Source: Rhizobium oryzicola (GTDB lineage Bacteria > Pseudomonadota > Alphaproteobacteria > Rhizobiales > Rhizobiaceae). Taken from it: a stretch of DNA of 64,000 nucleotides. Location: assembly GCF_030504645.1 (NCBI RefSeq), contig NZ_JAUKWQ010000001.1, positions 1,054,001 to 1,118,000 on the forward strand, read 5' to 3'. Position numbers and translations under genes: made by a program. Positions 25,932 to 37,349 of this stretch are shown here, in pieces (the stretch's first letter is position 1; each line of letters opens with the position of its first letter). The notes beneath the pieces were generated by a model, which saw only the letters and a list, made by a program, of their open reading frames with translations, did not search any database and was not told the DNA's origin.

Positions 25932-27796
25932 CAACGAACGCTCTCTGCTTCCTTTTGTCCATCATCCACCGAAATCCTCAGAGCCCGCAAGGCGTTGAGA
26001 ATGGTCGCCACGTCGATCGCTTCCTGCAGCAGCGCGCCTTCCACCGGCTGCAGATAGCCGAAACCGGCGGCGAGCATGGCGGCGATGGAAAGGCCGATGC
26101 CCGCCACCACGCTTTGCAGCGCAATGGCGCGGGCGCGTTTGGCAATGGTAATGCCGGAGCGTAAGCGATCGATGCGGTCGACCAGAAGCACCACGTCGGC
26201 AGCCTCGGCAGAGGCGGCAGCACCGCGCGCGCCCATGGCCACCCCGACATCCGCCACCGCAAGGGCAGGCGCGTCATTCACGCCGTCGCCCACCATCATC
26301 ACCGGCCCCAGCTTGCGCTCCTCCAGCACCACCTGCACCTTGCGGTCGGGTGGGAGTTCCGCATGGATGGCATCGAGCCCCAAGCCGCCCGCAATGCGCT
26401 CTGCCACGGCGGCGCGGTCTCCTGTTGCCAGAACCAGCCGCCTCACGCCTTCGCGGCGAAGCCCGGCCAGCATGTCGCCCACATCTGTCCGCACCGGATC
26501 TGCCATCAGGATGTATCCGGCAAGCTTTTGCTCAACGCCCACGGCCACCAGCACGGAACCGGCCTCCATGGCTGGTATGGCAAGGCCCGCATCCCCCGTT
26601 CGTTCTGTCACGAAACCATGGCCGCCGACGAAAACCAGACGCCCCTCTATCAGGCCCGCCACACCTTCGCCCGGCACTTCCTCCGGTTCTTGCGGCAGGG
26701 ATAGCGAAAGACCGTGCGCCTTGGCGGCCGCCACCAGCGCCTGCGCCATCGGGTGCTTGGAAAGCTGATCCAGCGATGCGGCAATCCGCAGGATGTCATC
26801 CTCGCCAAAGCCGGGCTCGGCGTGGATACGGGTGATCTGCGGGCGCCCGTCGGTCAGCGTCCCGGTCTTGTCCAGCACCAGCGTGTGAATGCGCGCCATG
26901 CTTTCCAGCGGTTTTGCGCCCTTGATCAGCACGCCGAACTGCGCGGCGCGCGAAAGCCCCGCCACCAGCGCCACGGGCACGGCCAGAATCAGCGGGCAGG
27001 GGGTGGCAACCACAAGCACGGCCACGGCGCGAATGGGGTCTCCCGTTGCCCACCAGGCGGCAGCGGCAATCAGCACCGTCACGCCGAGAAAGCCGATCGA
27101 GAAGCGATCGGAAAGCCTGGACATTGGCGCCTTCGAATGCTGGGCCTGTTCCACCAGCCGCACAATGCCTGCATAGGTGCTGTCTTTTGCCGCATGGCTT
27201 GCCACCATGTTGAAGGCATCACCGGCATTGGTGCAGCCGCTCAACACCTCCGCATCTGGCTCCAGCGAAACGGGCAGGGATTCCCCCGTCAGCGCCGCCA
27301 TGTTGAGAAAAGCCGTTCCCTCCAGATGCCCATCCACAGGCACCACATCGCCCTGGCGGATCAGCAGGCGGTCTCCGGGCTGCACATCGTCCACGGCAAT
27401 CTCCTGGAGGCCGCTTTCGCTGTAGCGTGTGGCGGTGCGCGGTGCCCGTGCCAGCAGATCGCTCATTTCGCGCCTTGCACGCCCCTCCGCAAAGGCCTCC
27501 AGAAACGTGCCACCCGAATACATGATGGCGACGATGGTGGCGGCCAGCGCCTCGCCAAAGGCAAGTGCCGCCGACATGGAAAGGGCGGCCACCACATCCA
27601 GCCCCACTTCGCCCCGCCACAGGCTGCGGATGATTTCGATAACAAGCGCCGCCAGCACGGGAAGCGTGGCGGCGCTCCAACAGAGCCGGGCGAGATCCGG
27701 CCGCCCAGCGAACTGGAGCCCAAGACCGATCAGCAGACCCGCCACCGCGATGCCCAGCAGCAGCGTCTTCATCCTGTCTTCGGTAGAGCGGTCCAT
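25931..27796 (-). CDS. heavy-metal-transporting P1B-type ATPase
   Basis: This protein of 621 residues has the P1B-ATPase architecture without an N-terminal metal-binding domain: membrane helices, TGES actuator motif, the membrane motif VVATPCPLILAVP (about residue 265), phosphorylation motif DKTGTLTDG (about 308), SKHPMAQAL, and GDGVNDAPAL. The membrane metal site is TPC rather than the CPC of Cu/Zn/Cd pumps, so specificity may differ (Co, Mn or other). It exports a metal across the inner membrane. It is followed in an operon by a VOC gene. Confidence 0.88.
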   Translation of the reverse strand: MDRSTEDRMKTLLLGIAVAGLLIGLGLQFAGRPDLARLCWSAATLPVLAALVIEIIRSLWRGEVGLDVVAALSMSAALAFGEALAATIVAIMYSGGTFLEAFAEGRARREMSDLLARAPRTATRYSESGLQEIAVDDVQPGDRLLIRQGDVVPVDGHLEGTAFLNMAALTGESLPVSLEPDAEVLSGCTNAGDAFNMVASHAAKDSTYAGIVRLVEQAQHSKAPMSRLSDRFSIGFLGVTVLIAAAAWWATGDPIRAVAVLVVATPCPLILAVPVALVAGLSRAAQFGVLIKGAKPLESMARIHTLVLDKTGTLTDGRPQITRIHAEPGFGEDDILRIAASLDQLSKHPMAQALVAAAKAHGLSLSLPQEPEEVPGEGVAGLIEGRLVFVGGHGFVTERTGDAGLAIPAMEAGSVLVAVGVEQKLAGYILMADPVRTDVGDMLAGLRREGVRRLVLATGDRAAVAERIAGGLGLDAIHAELPPDRKVQVVLEERKLGPVMMVGDGVNDAPALAVADVGVAMGARGAAASAEAADVVLLVDRIDRLRSGITIAKRARAIALQSVVAGIGLSIAAMLAAGFGYLQPVEGALLQEAIDVATILNALRALRISVDDGQKEAESVR

Positions 27797-28155
27797 CGGC
27801 CTTCATCTCCGCAAGCGTGATGGAAGCACGTTATTCGATGGCGATTAGAAGGCATTGATATGCGTCATGCCTGGCAGACGGGATGTCACCATACGCAGCC
27901 TTTGAGCGGCGATCGAAGCGCGCCAGCGTGGCTCTGAGCAAGGAATTGGGTGTTTCGATCAAATGGATCCGTGCCTTTGTGAGCTTGTGTGGCTCACTCA
28001 CGCCCCAGCGGCCTGTGACACGCCTCTATGCTGCTGACATGTATCGGTCCAAAAGCACCAGGATTGTACGGGCGGTTCCTTTTCGGGAACAGAGACAAGG
28101 CACTCAACATGCCACCCACCTTGCGCGCTCACCCGCCAATCCCTAAACCTCATCC
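27797..28155. other. gene-free region
   Basis: About 360 bases between the start of the P-type ATPase gene (leftward) and the YkgJ-like gene (rightward). An open frame at 27883-28146 has no ribosome site and no recognisable sequence and is not called. I see no repeat or RNA structure. Confidence 0.35.
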
Positions 28156-28566
28156 ATGCTCACCCCATCCGCCACATCCCGCGCCTGCGGCACGTGCACG
28201 CTCTGCTGCCGCCTGCCGGACATCGATGAACTGCAAAAGCCCGCCAACATGCTCTGTCGCCACGGCGTGGAGGGCAGGGGCTGTTCGATCTATGAGACCC
28301 GACCGCAAGGCTGCCGTGACTTCTGGTGCCTGTGGCTGATGGGAACAAGGCTTGGCGAACATTGGAACCCAATCCACTCGCATATGATGGTCTACGCCCA
28401 GGGGCCGCAGGTCACCGTGCTGGTGGAGCCTGAGCATGCGGAGATCTGGCGCACTGCGCCGTACGTCGAAGAAATCACTCGATGGGCGTCAGAGCTTCAG
28501 GCTGAAGGCGGCTATATCATCGTCTTTGCCGGCGATGCCGTCACCAAGGTCGCACCGCCGGCCTGA
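28156..28566 (+). CDS. YkgJ-family cysteine-cluster protein
   Basis: This 136-residue protein has the Cys pattern of YkgJ/zinc- or iron-chelating proteins: CGTCTLCCRLPDIDEL near the N-terminus, then MLCRHG, GCSIYETRPQGCRDFWCLW. It probably binds a metal ion; the cellular role is unknown. It is monocistronic. Confidence 0.82.
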   Translation: MLTPSATSRACGTCTLCCRLPDIDELQKPANMLCRHGVEGRGCSIYETRPQGCRDFWCLWLMGTRLGEHWNPIHSHMMVYAQGPQVTVLVEPEHAEIWRTAPYVEEITRWASELQAEGGYIIVFAGDAVTKVAPPA

Positions 28567-28611
28567 CAATGCCGGAGCGCGGGCGGGCGCGATCCGGCAT
28601 GGCGTTGCGGA

Positions 28612-28929
28612 TTACCGCTCGCGGTAGAAGATCATGCCGCCATGATGCAGCACGCCGTCGATGAACTCTCCATCGGCAGTGAAGCCCGTATCGTCCCAGT
28701 AATCGATGTGATTGCCCGTCACGACATAGCGTCCCTGATAGGCGCTTTTGCGAGTTCCCCGGGCTTCGTCATAGCGCCCGTTGGGCAGCAATTCCTGACG
28801 GATGCGACCATCTTCGGTAACCCACATGCCGACATAGGGATGGGTCGCCTGCGCGGCGACGCCAGTGCCCTTATCGGGTGCGGCAAAGGCGATCAGCGTG
28901 GCGGCCAGAGGTGTAGTAAAAGCTCTCAT
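28612..28929 (-). CDS. Atu4866-like secreted protein
   Basis: This 105-residue protein has a signal peptide (about residues 1-20) and then a compact domain with THPYVGMWVTEDGRIRQELL, GRYDEARGTRKSAYQGRY and IDYWDDTGFTADGEF, which I recognise as the Agrobacterium Atu4866 domain, a small beta-barrel proposed to bind a ligand. GGAGG precedes the ATG at 28929. It starts 11 bases after the SDR stop and is in one operon with it, divergent from a LysR gene. Confidence 0.82.
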   Translation of the reverse strand: MRAFTTPLAATLIAFAAPDKGTGVAAQATHPYVGMWVTEDGRIRQELLPNGRYDEARGTRKSAYQGRYVVTGNHIDYWDDTGFTADGEFIDGVLHHGGMIFYRER

Positions 28930-28940
28930 GGGCATCCTCC

Positions 28941-29663
28941 TCAAGCCGCCGCCGTCGGGCGAACGACGAACTCGTTCACGTCCACATCGTCGGGCTGTTC
29001 GATGGCAAAGCGCACGGCGCGGCCAATGGCGTCGGGTTTCAGCGCAATGGCGCGGTAGGTTTTCATGGCCTCAGCAGCGGCGGGATCGGTGATCGTGTCG
29101 GCCAGCTCGCTTTCCACCACGCCCGGATGAATGCAGGTGACGCGCAGATCCGGCCGCTCCTGCCGCAGGCCATCGGAAATGGCCCGCACGGCAAATTTCG
29201 TCGCGCAATAGACGGCGGCGGTCGGCACCACGGAAAGCGCGCCGATCGAGGCGATGTTGATGATATGACCCGAGCCGCGCTCCGTCATCTCGGGCAGGAC
29301 CGCAGCAATGCCGTAGAGAACGCCCTTTATGTTGACATCCACCATGCGGTCCCATTCATCGACCTTGAGAGATGCCATCAGCGACAGCGGCATGACGCCG
29401 GCATTGTTGATCATCACATCCACCCGGCCATAGGTTTCGCGGGCGGTGAAGGCGAAGGCCGCCACATCGGCGCGGTTCGTCACATCGAGCTTTCGGATCG
29501 CCACATGCGGATTGCCGGCCTGGCGGATTTCTGCGGCCAGTTCCTCCAACCGCTCCGTGCGGCGGGCGCCGACCATGAGTTTCGCGCCTGCCTTGCCAAG
29601 CTCCCGCGCAATGCCGGCACCAATGCCGCTGGAGGCGCCGGTGATCAGAACAACCTTGTCCAT
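28941..29663 (-). CDS. short-chain dehydrogenase/reductase
   Basis: This protein of 240 residues is a classical SDR: cofactor motif TGASSGIG (residues 8-15), NNAG motif (INNAGVMPL), catalytic Ser in the IASIGALS region and YxxxK (YCATK). It begins MDKVVLITGASSGIG at ATG 29663; the frame is open far upstream through the LysR gene, but that extension is a shadow. It uses NAD(P)H for an unknown carbonyl substrate. It is divergent from the LysR regulator, which probably controls it. Confidence 0.92.
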   Translation of the reverse strand: MDKVVLITGASSGIGAGIARELGKAGAKLMVGARRTERLEELAAEIRQAGNPHVAIRKLDVTNRADVAAFAFTARETYGRVDVMINNAGVMPLSLMASLKVDEWDRMVDVNIKGVLYGIAAVLPEMTERGSGHIINIASIGALSVVPTAAVYCATKFAVRAISDGLRQERPDLRVTCIHPGVVESELADTITDPAAAEAMKTYRAIALKPDAIGRAVRFAIEQPDDVDVNEFVVRPTAAA

Positions 29664-29780
29664 GGTTCTTTCCTTCCTGTTCGAAAACCCCGCTGGATTG
29701 CGGTTGTCAGGAAGATAGATTGGCACCATTGTCGCGATAAGCCGTCTCTTATTTGCCAATCTGGTAAGGAAAGCTAACCA

Positions 29781-30701
29781 ATGCAGCCCGATTTGAACGC
29801 ACTTGCGGTCTTCGCCCTGGTGGCCGAATTGAAGAGTTTTCGCGCCGCGGCAGACCGGCTGGGCGTCACCCGCTCCGCCGTGAGCCAGACCATCCGGCGG
29901 CTGGAGGAAATGCTGGGGCTGGCTCTGGTGCAGCGGACGACGCGCAGCGTCAGCCTGACGGAAGCGGGCGAGCGGCTCTATGCCAATATTGCGCCGGCCC
30001 TTGCTGACATGTCGGCGGCGCTGGTTGAGACGGGGGAACTGCGGGCACGGCCAAACGGACTGCTGCGGCTGGCTGTCTCCTCGATTGCCGAAAGCTTCCT
30101 GTCGGGATCGCTTCTGGCGAGCTTCACCGCCGCTTTTCCGGATGTGCATCTGGATGTCGTCGTGACAGACGAGGAATTCGATATCGTCGCCGAAGGCTAT
30201 GATGCGGCGGTGCGGCTGGGTGAAGTGATCGATGAGGACATGATCATCGTGCCCGTTTCCGGCGATGTGCGCCAGCTCGCGGTCTGCTCGCCGGAGTATC
30301 TGGCAAGACACGGCGCGCCTTCCCATCCGCAGGATCTGGTGCAGCACCGCTGCATCGGCTGGCGGCCAGCACCGCGCACGGCGCCCTATCGCTGGGAATT
30401 CGCCGAAGCGGGGCGCGAATTCAGCGTCGCCGTGGCGCCGGAAGTGACCACCAACGATATGGCGCTGATGATCCGCATGGCGGTGGCCGGTGCCGGCATC
30501 ACCTTCGGCATCGAGGATACGTTTCGCGCCGCGATCGATCGCGGCGAGCTCGTGCCGCTGTTGGAGGATTACTCGCCCTATTTTCCCGGCTTTTATCTCT
30601 ATTATCCCAGCCGGCGAAACCTGGCCCCGAAACTGAGGGCGCTGATCGACCACGTGAAGGCGTTTCGCCAGCGCGACAAATTGCCTGTCGCCCGCCCTTG
30701 A
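29781..30701 (+). CDS. LysR-family transcriptional regulator
   Basis: This protein of 306 residues has an N-terminal winged HTH (about residues 4-62: FRAAADRLGVTRSAVSQTIR, RRLEEMLG) and a substrate-binding domain (about 88-295). It belongs to the AaeR/CrgA-like branch by its DVRQLAVCSPEYLARHG region. It is divergent from the SDR/Atu4866-like operon, separated by 117 bases, the usual arrangement for a LysR regulator and its target. Confidence 0.92.
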   Translation: MQPDLNALAVFALVAELKSFRAAADRLGVTRSAVSQTIRRLEEMLGLALVQRTTRSVSLTEAGERLYANIAPALADMSAALVETGELRARPNGLLRLAVSSIAESFLSGSLLASFTAAFPDVHLDVVVTDEEFDIVAEGYDAAVRLGEVIDEDMIIVPVSGDVRQLAVCSPEYLARHGAPSHPQDLVQHRCIGWRPAPRTAPYRWEFAEAGREFSVAVAPEVTTNDMALMIRMAVAGAGITFGIEDTFRAAIDRGELVPLLEDYSPYFPGFYLYYPSRRNLAPKLRALIDHVKAFRQRDKLPVARP

Positions 30702-30728
30702 CCTTCCCATGATGGGAAGCCCTACATG
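30698..30728 (+). promoter_or_regulatory. CueR-type promoter of copA
   Basis: A -35 TTGACC (30698-30703) and -10 TACATG (30723-30728) are separated by 19 bases, the long spacer typical of MerR-family activation. The spacer contains a dyad (CTTCCCATgATGGGAAG) like the CueR box. Cu(I)-bound CueR from the gene downstream of copA is the likely activator. Confidence 0.75.
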
Positions 30729-30754
30729 GGAACGGAAGACAAGGATTCCGTGCC

Positions 30755-33249
<2,495 letters not shown>

Positions 33250-33253
<4 letters not shown>

Positions 33254-33678
33254 ATATCGGTGAAGCCTCGCAGGCCTCGGGCGTTTCCGCCAAGATGATC
33301 CGCTATTACGAGCAGATCGGGCTGATCAGGCCGTCTGCCCGAACGGGCAATAATTACCGGGTTTACGGGGCGGATGAGGTGCATGTGCTGCGCTTCATCA
33401 AGCGCGCCCGTTCGCTTGGTTTCTCGCTGGAGGAGACGGAGCGCCTGCTGGCGCTGTGGCAGGACAAGGCGCGCGAAAGCGCCGCCGTGAAGGAGGTGGC
33501 GACCGCTCATATTACCGATCTGGAACGGCGTATTGCCGAGATGCAGGGCATGGTGAAGACGCTGAAGCATCTCTCCCATTGCTGCGGCGGCGATCACCGG
33601 CCGGATTGCCCCATTCTGGAGGATCTGGCGGGTGTGCATGATGATGTCACCCCAACCGATAACGAGCGCAAACGATAG
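33250..33678 (+). CDS. cueR: CueR/HmrR copper-responsive MerR regulator
   Basis: This 142-residue protein starts [20 protein letters not shown], the MerR winged HTH, and has the long dimerisation helix and a C-terminal metal loop with [17 protein letters not shown], matching Cu(I)/Ag(I)-sensing CueR proteins that use two Cys. It should activate the copA promoter. It is translationally coupled to copA (ATGA). Confidence 0.93.
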
Positions 33679-33688
33679 ACCTTTGATA

Positions 33689-33872
33689 TACCCCCCTCTG
33701 TCCTGCCGGACATCTCCCCCACAAGGGGGGAGATCAGCAAGAGGCTTGACCGCCATGTCAATCTTGCCCTCTGTATTTCAGGCAAGCTGTACCGGTTGAT
33801 ATGGGCGGTGGGCATGCGACACGGTAATCTCCCCCCTTGTGGGGGAGATGCCCGGCAGGGCAGAGGGGGGTA
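33689..33872 (+). repeat. inverted pair of RIME-like palindromic elements
   Basis: Copies at 33689-33735 and 33826-33872 (inverted) match the pair at 6695-6877, with about 90 bases of unrelated sequence between. The pair lies between cueR and copZ, so it separates two genes that would otherwise be a single copper operon. Confidence 0.8.
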
Positions 33873-33906
33873 AATAGCTCCCACAACCGACCTAAGGAAA
33901 ACAACC

Positions 33907-34107
33907 ATGACCACCACATTCACCGTCCCTGATATGACCTGCGGGCATTGCGAAAAGACGGTGCGCTCGGCACTCGCTGAAGTGCTGCCGGGCGCTGCCG
34001 TCACTGTCGATTTGCCGTCCCACAAGGTCGTGGTGGAAGGCGACGCCGACAAGGCGGAAGAAGCCATTCGCGAGGCCGGCTATAGCCCTGAGCGCCAATC
34101 GGTCTGA
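33907..34107 (+). CDS. copZ: CopZ-like copper chaperone (HMA domain)
   Basis: This 66-residue protein is a single heavy-metal-associated domain with MTCGHCEKTVRSAL (Cys12 and Cys15). It should carry Cu(I) in the cytoplasm and deliver it to CopA or CueR. An AAGGAAAAC site precedes the ATG. It lies 229 bases after cueR, separated by the repeat pair, but belongs to the same functional module. Confidence 0.92.
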   Translation: MTTTFTVPDMTCGHCEKTVRSALAEVLPGAAVTVDLPSHKVVVEGDADKAEEAIREAGYSPERQSV

Positions 34108-34297
34108 TCGCCCGGCGTTCATCACAGCACCATGCAGGCAGAGCGAGCGCCGGATCATCTCCGGCGCTGCGGTTTCTCAGTCGATCTTCATTCCGGCACA
34201 TTTCCCGCATCAAAATATGAGCATGTGTCCTGACTTGTCTTTTCGAGCAGGCGCGCCACGTCTTTTTGCACTGCGGTAGAAATCAGGAGGCTGATGC

Positions 34298-35125
34298 ATG
34301 GATCAGGACGTTTCAGTGGGGAAGACTGTCGCCTTCATCATTCCGGTGCGGCACCCGCAAAACGCCAGGAATTGGCCGGGCCTGATCGCCCGCCTGCAGC
34401 AGACGATAAAATCCATTTCCGCCCAGACCAACCCCTCCTGGTGCTGCGTGATCGTGGCGAACGAAGAGGCGGATCTGCCGGTTCTGCCGCAGGGCTTTCA
34501 TGTGGAGCGGGTCAGCTTGGCCCCGAACCCCAATTACCAGATGGACCACAGCAACCGGGAGGCGGTCTATGAGGCCGTGCGGGTGGACAAGGGCAAGCGG
34601 GTGCTGGCCGGCATGAAGGCGGCGCGTCATGCCCGCTTCTTCATGGTGGTCGATGACGACGATTTCGTCAGCCGCGACATCACCGCCTTCGCGGCGCAAA
34701 ACCCGGATGCGCCCGGCTGGTATTTCGACAAGGGATATGTGTGGACGGAAGGCAGCGGCTTCCTGTTCCTGCGCTCGGATTTCAGCAAGCTCTGCGGCAC
34801 CTCGCATCTCATCCGCTCCGATCTTTATCAGCTGCCCGATGTGCTGGATGAGGATGCCATGGAGTATGTGAAGGCGATGATGGGCAGCCACATCAAGATG
34901 GAGAGCATCCTGGCCGGGCAGGGGGCGCCGCTTGCGCCGCTGCCCTTCGTCGGCGCGGTCTACCGCGTCGGCCATGTGGAGGCGCACAGCCAGTCGCGCA
35001 ATGTTTTCCGCTCGCATCTCTTGAACCGCGAGACGATCAAGCGGCCGCGGCTTTTCCTTTCCAACGCCCTGCGCTTTCGCCGGCTGGATGGGGCGAAGAA
35101 GGGCCAGTTTGGAATGGTGGTCTGA
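34298..35125 (+). CDS. glycosyltransferase-like protein (GT-A fold)
   Basis: This protein of 275 residues begins VAFIIPVRHPQNARNW and has a DDDDF-type cluster (FMVVDDDDFVSRDI, about residues 113-126) that fits the DXD metal/nucleotide-sugar site of GT-A glycosyltransferases. It may act in exopolysaccharide or cell-surface glycan synthesis. It has no membrane segment and stands alone. The acceptor and sugar are unknown. Confidence 0.55.
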   Translation: MDQDVSVGKTVAFIIPVRHPQNARNWPGLIARLQQTIKSISAQTNPSWCCVIVANEEADLPVLPQGFHVERVSLAPNPNYQMDHSNREAVYEAVRVDKGKRVLAGMKAARHARFFMVVDDDDFVSRDITAFAAQNPDAPGWYFDKGYVWTEGSGFLFLRSDFSKLCGTSHLIRSDLYQLPDVLDEDAMEYVKAMMGSHIKMESILAGQGAPLAPLPFVGAVYRVGHVEAHSQSRNVFRSHLLNRETIKRPRLFLSNALRFRRLDGAKKGQFGMVV

Positions 35126-35238
35126 TCCGTCCACAGGGCGTCATCAAAATTTCATCACAGCCTGTGGGAACCGTTACGCGGCTGCCAAACGGACAAGGCA
35201 TGGTCGGGATTATTCTCTCCTGACTTTTCGAGGTTGCC

Positions 35239-36381
35239 ATGTTCCACCGCCTGATGTCGTCCACGCTTCTATCTCTTGCCGTCTCGCTGCCTTTGGCGAC
35301 AGCCAGCCTGGCGGTGGAGGTGGGTGCCAAGATCGAGACCCCATGCCCCTTTGGCGATTGCGCGGCGGCGTTTTCACTGGCTTATGCCGGTGAGTTCGTC
35401 ATTCCCACCGGCACCATGATCGATGGCGTGGAGATCGGCGGTCTGTCTGGATTGGATTACGATCCGGCCAGCGGCCATTATATCGCCATCTCCGATGATC
35501 GTTCCGAAAAGGCACCGGCCCGCTTTTACGAGCTTTCCATCGATGCCAATGCCACCGGCATCAAGGATGTGAAGGTTCTGCGCACGGTGACCTGGCAGGA
35601 CAAGGACGGCAAGCCCTTCGCGATCAAGATGGTGGATCCGGAGTCCCTGCGCTACGGCCGCGATGGCATCTACTGGTCGAGCGAAGGGGACGCCAAGCAG
35701 CTGCTGCCGCCCTTCGTGCGCGTGGCGCGCCCCGATGGCAGCTTTGTCCGCGAACTGACACTGCCGGAAGGCTTTGCGCCTGCGGCTGATAAATCCTCCG
35801 GCATTCGCGACAACCTTGCCTTCGAGGGCTTGGCCTTCCTACCGTCCGGCGACTTGATGGTTGGCACGGAGGAAACGCTGAACCAGGATGGCCCGATTGC
35901 GAGCCTGCTGCATGGCGGTCTCTCCCGCCTGATCCGCTACGATGCCGCAAGCGGCAAGCCGAAGGCGCAATATGCCTATCCGATCGAGCCGATCCCGCAG
36001 GCGCCGAACAGCGACAAGGGCTGGAAGGATAATGGTGTTTCCGAAATCATGGCGCTGGACGATCACCGCCTGTTGACGATTGAACGCGCCTTTGCCGAAG
36101 GGTTCGGCTTCAATATCAAGGTCTTCATGATCGACCTCGATGGCGCGACCGATGTTTCCGCGACAGCTTCGCTCGCCAAGCCCGAGGGCATGATCGTGCC
36201 GGTGCGCAAGAGCCTGGTGCTGGATATGCGCGCGCTTGGGCTTCAGCCGGACAATATCGAAGGCGTAACGCTCGCCAAGGGCAATGATGGCAGCGACCTT
36301 CTGGTCTTCGTGTCGGACAATAACTTTGCTGCCAGCGAGAAGACGCAGTTCTATGCCTTCAAGGTGCTGAAGCGCCCGTGA
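35239..36381 (+). CDS. secreted phytase-like/esterase-like beta-propeller protein
   Basis: This protein of 380 residues has a signal peptide (about residues 1-25) and the phytase-like domain (esterase-like activity of phytase family), with GGLSGLDYDPASGHYIAISD, VDPESLRYGRDGIYW, NLAFEGLAFLPSGDLMVGTE and ALDDHRLLTIERAF. It is probably periplasmic and hydrolytic. Upstream at 35138-35155 is a weak Pho-box-like direct repeat (GCGTCAT, four bases, ATTTCAT), so phosphate control is possible but unproven. A bidirectional hairpin follows at 36428. Confidence 0.85.
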   Translation: MFHRLMSSTLLSLAVSLPLATASLAVEVGAKIETPCPFGDCAAAFSLAYAGEFVIPTGTMIDGVEIGGLSGLDYDPASGHYIAISDDRSEKAPARFYELSIDANATGIKDVKVLRTVTWQDKDGKPFAIKMVDPESLRYGRDGIYWSSEGDAKQLLPPFVRVARPDGSFVRELTLPEGFAPAADKSSGIRDNLAFEGLAFLPSGDLMVGTEETLNQDGPIASLLHGGLSRLIRYDAASGKPKAQYAYPIEPIPQAPNSDKGWKDNGVSEIMALDDHRLLTIERAFAEGFGFNIKVFMIDLDGATDVSATASLAKPEGMIVPVRKSLVLDMRALGLQPDNIEGVTLAKGNDGSDLLVFVSDNNFAASEKTQFYAFKVLKRP

Positions 36382-36427
36382 AGATAACAAGTCGGGTGAA
36401 CAACACCACCCGCAGATAGAATTAGAA

Positions 36428-36453
36428 AGGCCGGAGAGCGAACCCTCCGGCCT
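36428..36453 (-). terminator. intrinsic terminator between convergent genes
   Basis: AGGCCGGAG (36428-36436) and CTCCGGCCT (36445-36453) form a perfect nine-base stem with an eight-base loop. On the - strand it is followed by TTCTAATT, so it best serves the outer-membrane-protein gene; it can also stop transcription from the phytase-like gene. Confidence 0.75.
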
Positions 36454-36470
36454 TCGCTGCAATTGTAAAC

Positions 36471-37115
36471 TTAGAACTTCACGCCGATACCGACGTTGAC
36501 AACGTGCTGGTCGAAGTCAGCCTTGATGCCGCCGATGTTCTTGTCCTCAAAGTCGTTGTAGCGGTATTCGACGCGGGCAAAGACGTTGTCGGTGAAGGCG
36601 TAGTCGACGCCCGCGCCAATGGTCCAGCCGTTGAGCGTCTTGTCGGTGTCGAAGCCCGGACCCTTCACGAAGCCGTTGGTGGCTGTCCAGCCGCCTGCTG
36701 CGAAGATGAGGGCGCGGTCCATGGCGTAGCCGACGCGGCCACGAACGGAGCCGGAGAAGTCCGTGCCGGCGCGGAAGCCAGGCGCGAAGCTCTTGTCGTT
36801 CCAGTCGTAGTTCACATCGCCTTCGAGACCGACGACGAAGCCAGAGGACATCTGCCAGTTATAGCCGACGAAGCCACCGATACGGCCGCCATCGAAATTG
36901 CCGGAAGCCGTGCCGCCGAAGGCGTCGCGGAAGTCACCGTTCTCCCAGGCGTAACCGCCATGGGCACCGATATAGGCGCCGCCCCAGGTGAAGGCGGGAG
37001 CGACGGCTTCAACCGCTGCCGGTGCCTGCGGGATCTGCTCAACAGCATCGGCGGCGTAGGCGGCCGAGCTACCGGTGAATGCAACAGCTGCTGCGAAAAA
37101 CAGGATCTTCTTCAT
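36471..37115 (-). CDS. outer-membrane beta-barrel protein (Omp25/31, RopB-like)
   Basis: This protein of 214 residues has a signal peptide (residues 1-22, ending in AYA) and an eight-strand barrel of the Omp25/Omp31 family: FTWGGAYIGAHGGYAWEN, GGRIGGFVGYNWQMSSGFVV, RGRVGYAMDRALIFAAGGWT and the C-terminal HVVNVGIGVKF ending in Phe. It is a surface protein. ATG 37115 is chosen because GAGGAAG precedes it. The expected strong expression fits the clear terminator. Confidence 0.93.
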   Translation of the reverse strand: MKKILFFAAAVAFTGSSAAYAADAVEQIPQAPAAVEAVAPAFTWGGAYIGAHGGYAWENGDFRDAFGGTASGNFDGGRIGGFVGYNWQMSSGFVVGLEGDVNYDWNDKSFAPGFRAGTDFSGSVRGRVGYAMDRALIFAAGGWTATNGFVKGPGFDTDKTLNGWTIGAGVDYAFTDNVFARVEYRYNDFEDKNIGGIKADFDQHVVNVGIGVKF

Positions 37116-37349
37116 GGTTGTCTTCCTCTTCATGGGATGAAAGCCCATGTAGGGTGCCCCAATCGAAAAGCTGTAGCGAAATTACAACAGACTATCATGA
37201 TTGCGCGATTTTTCGGCTGCCTGCAGTTTGAATAGGCGCTGCGTGCCCTGCGAAAACACCGGCTTGCAGGCCGTGGGCGCAACACCATATGCAGGAGTAT
37301 AGAGACACTATTCGCCCTTGCGCTGCTGGCGCCTGTGAGGATCAAGAAC

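Noticed and set aside
27883..28146. An 87-codon frame
   Set aside because: It has no ribosome site and no recognisable sequence, and codon use does not match its neighbours.
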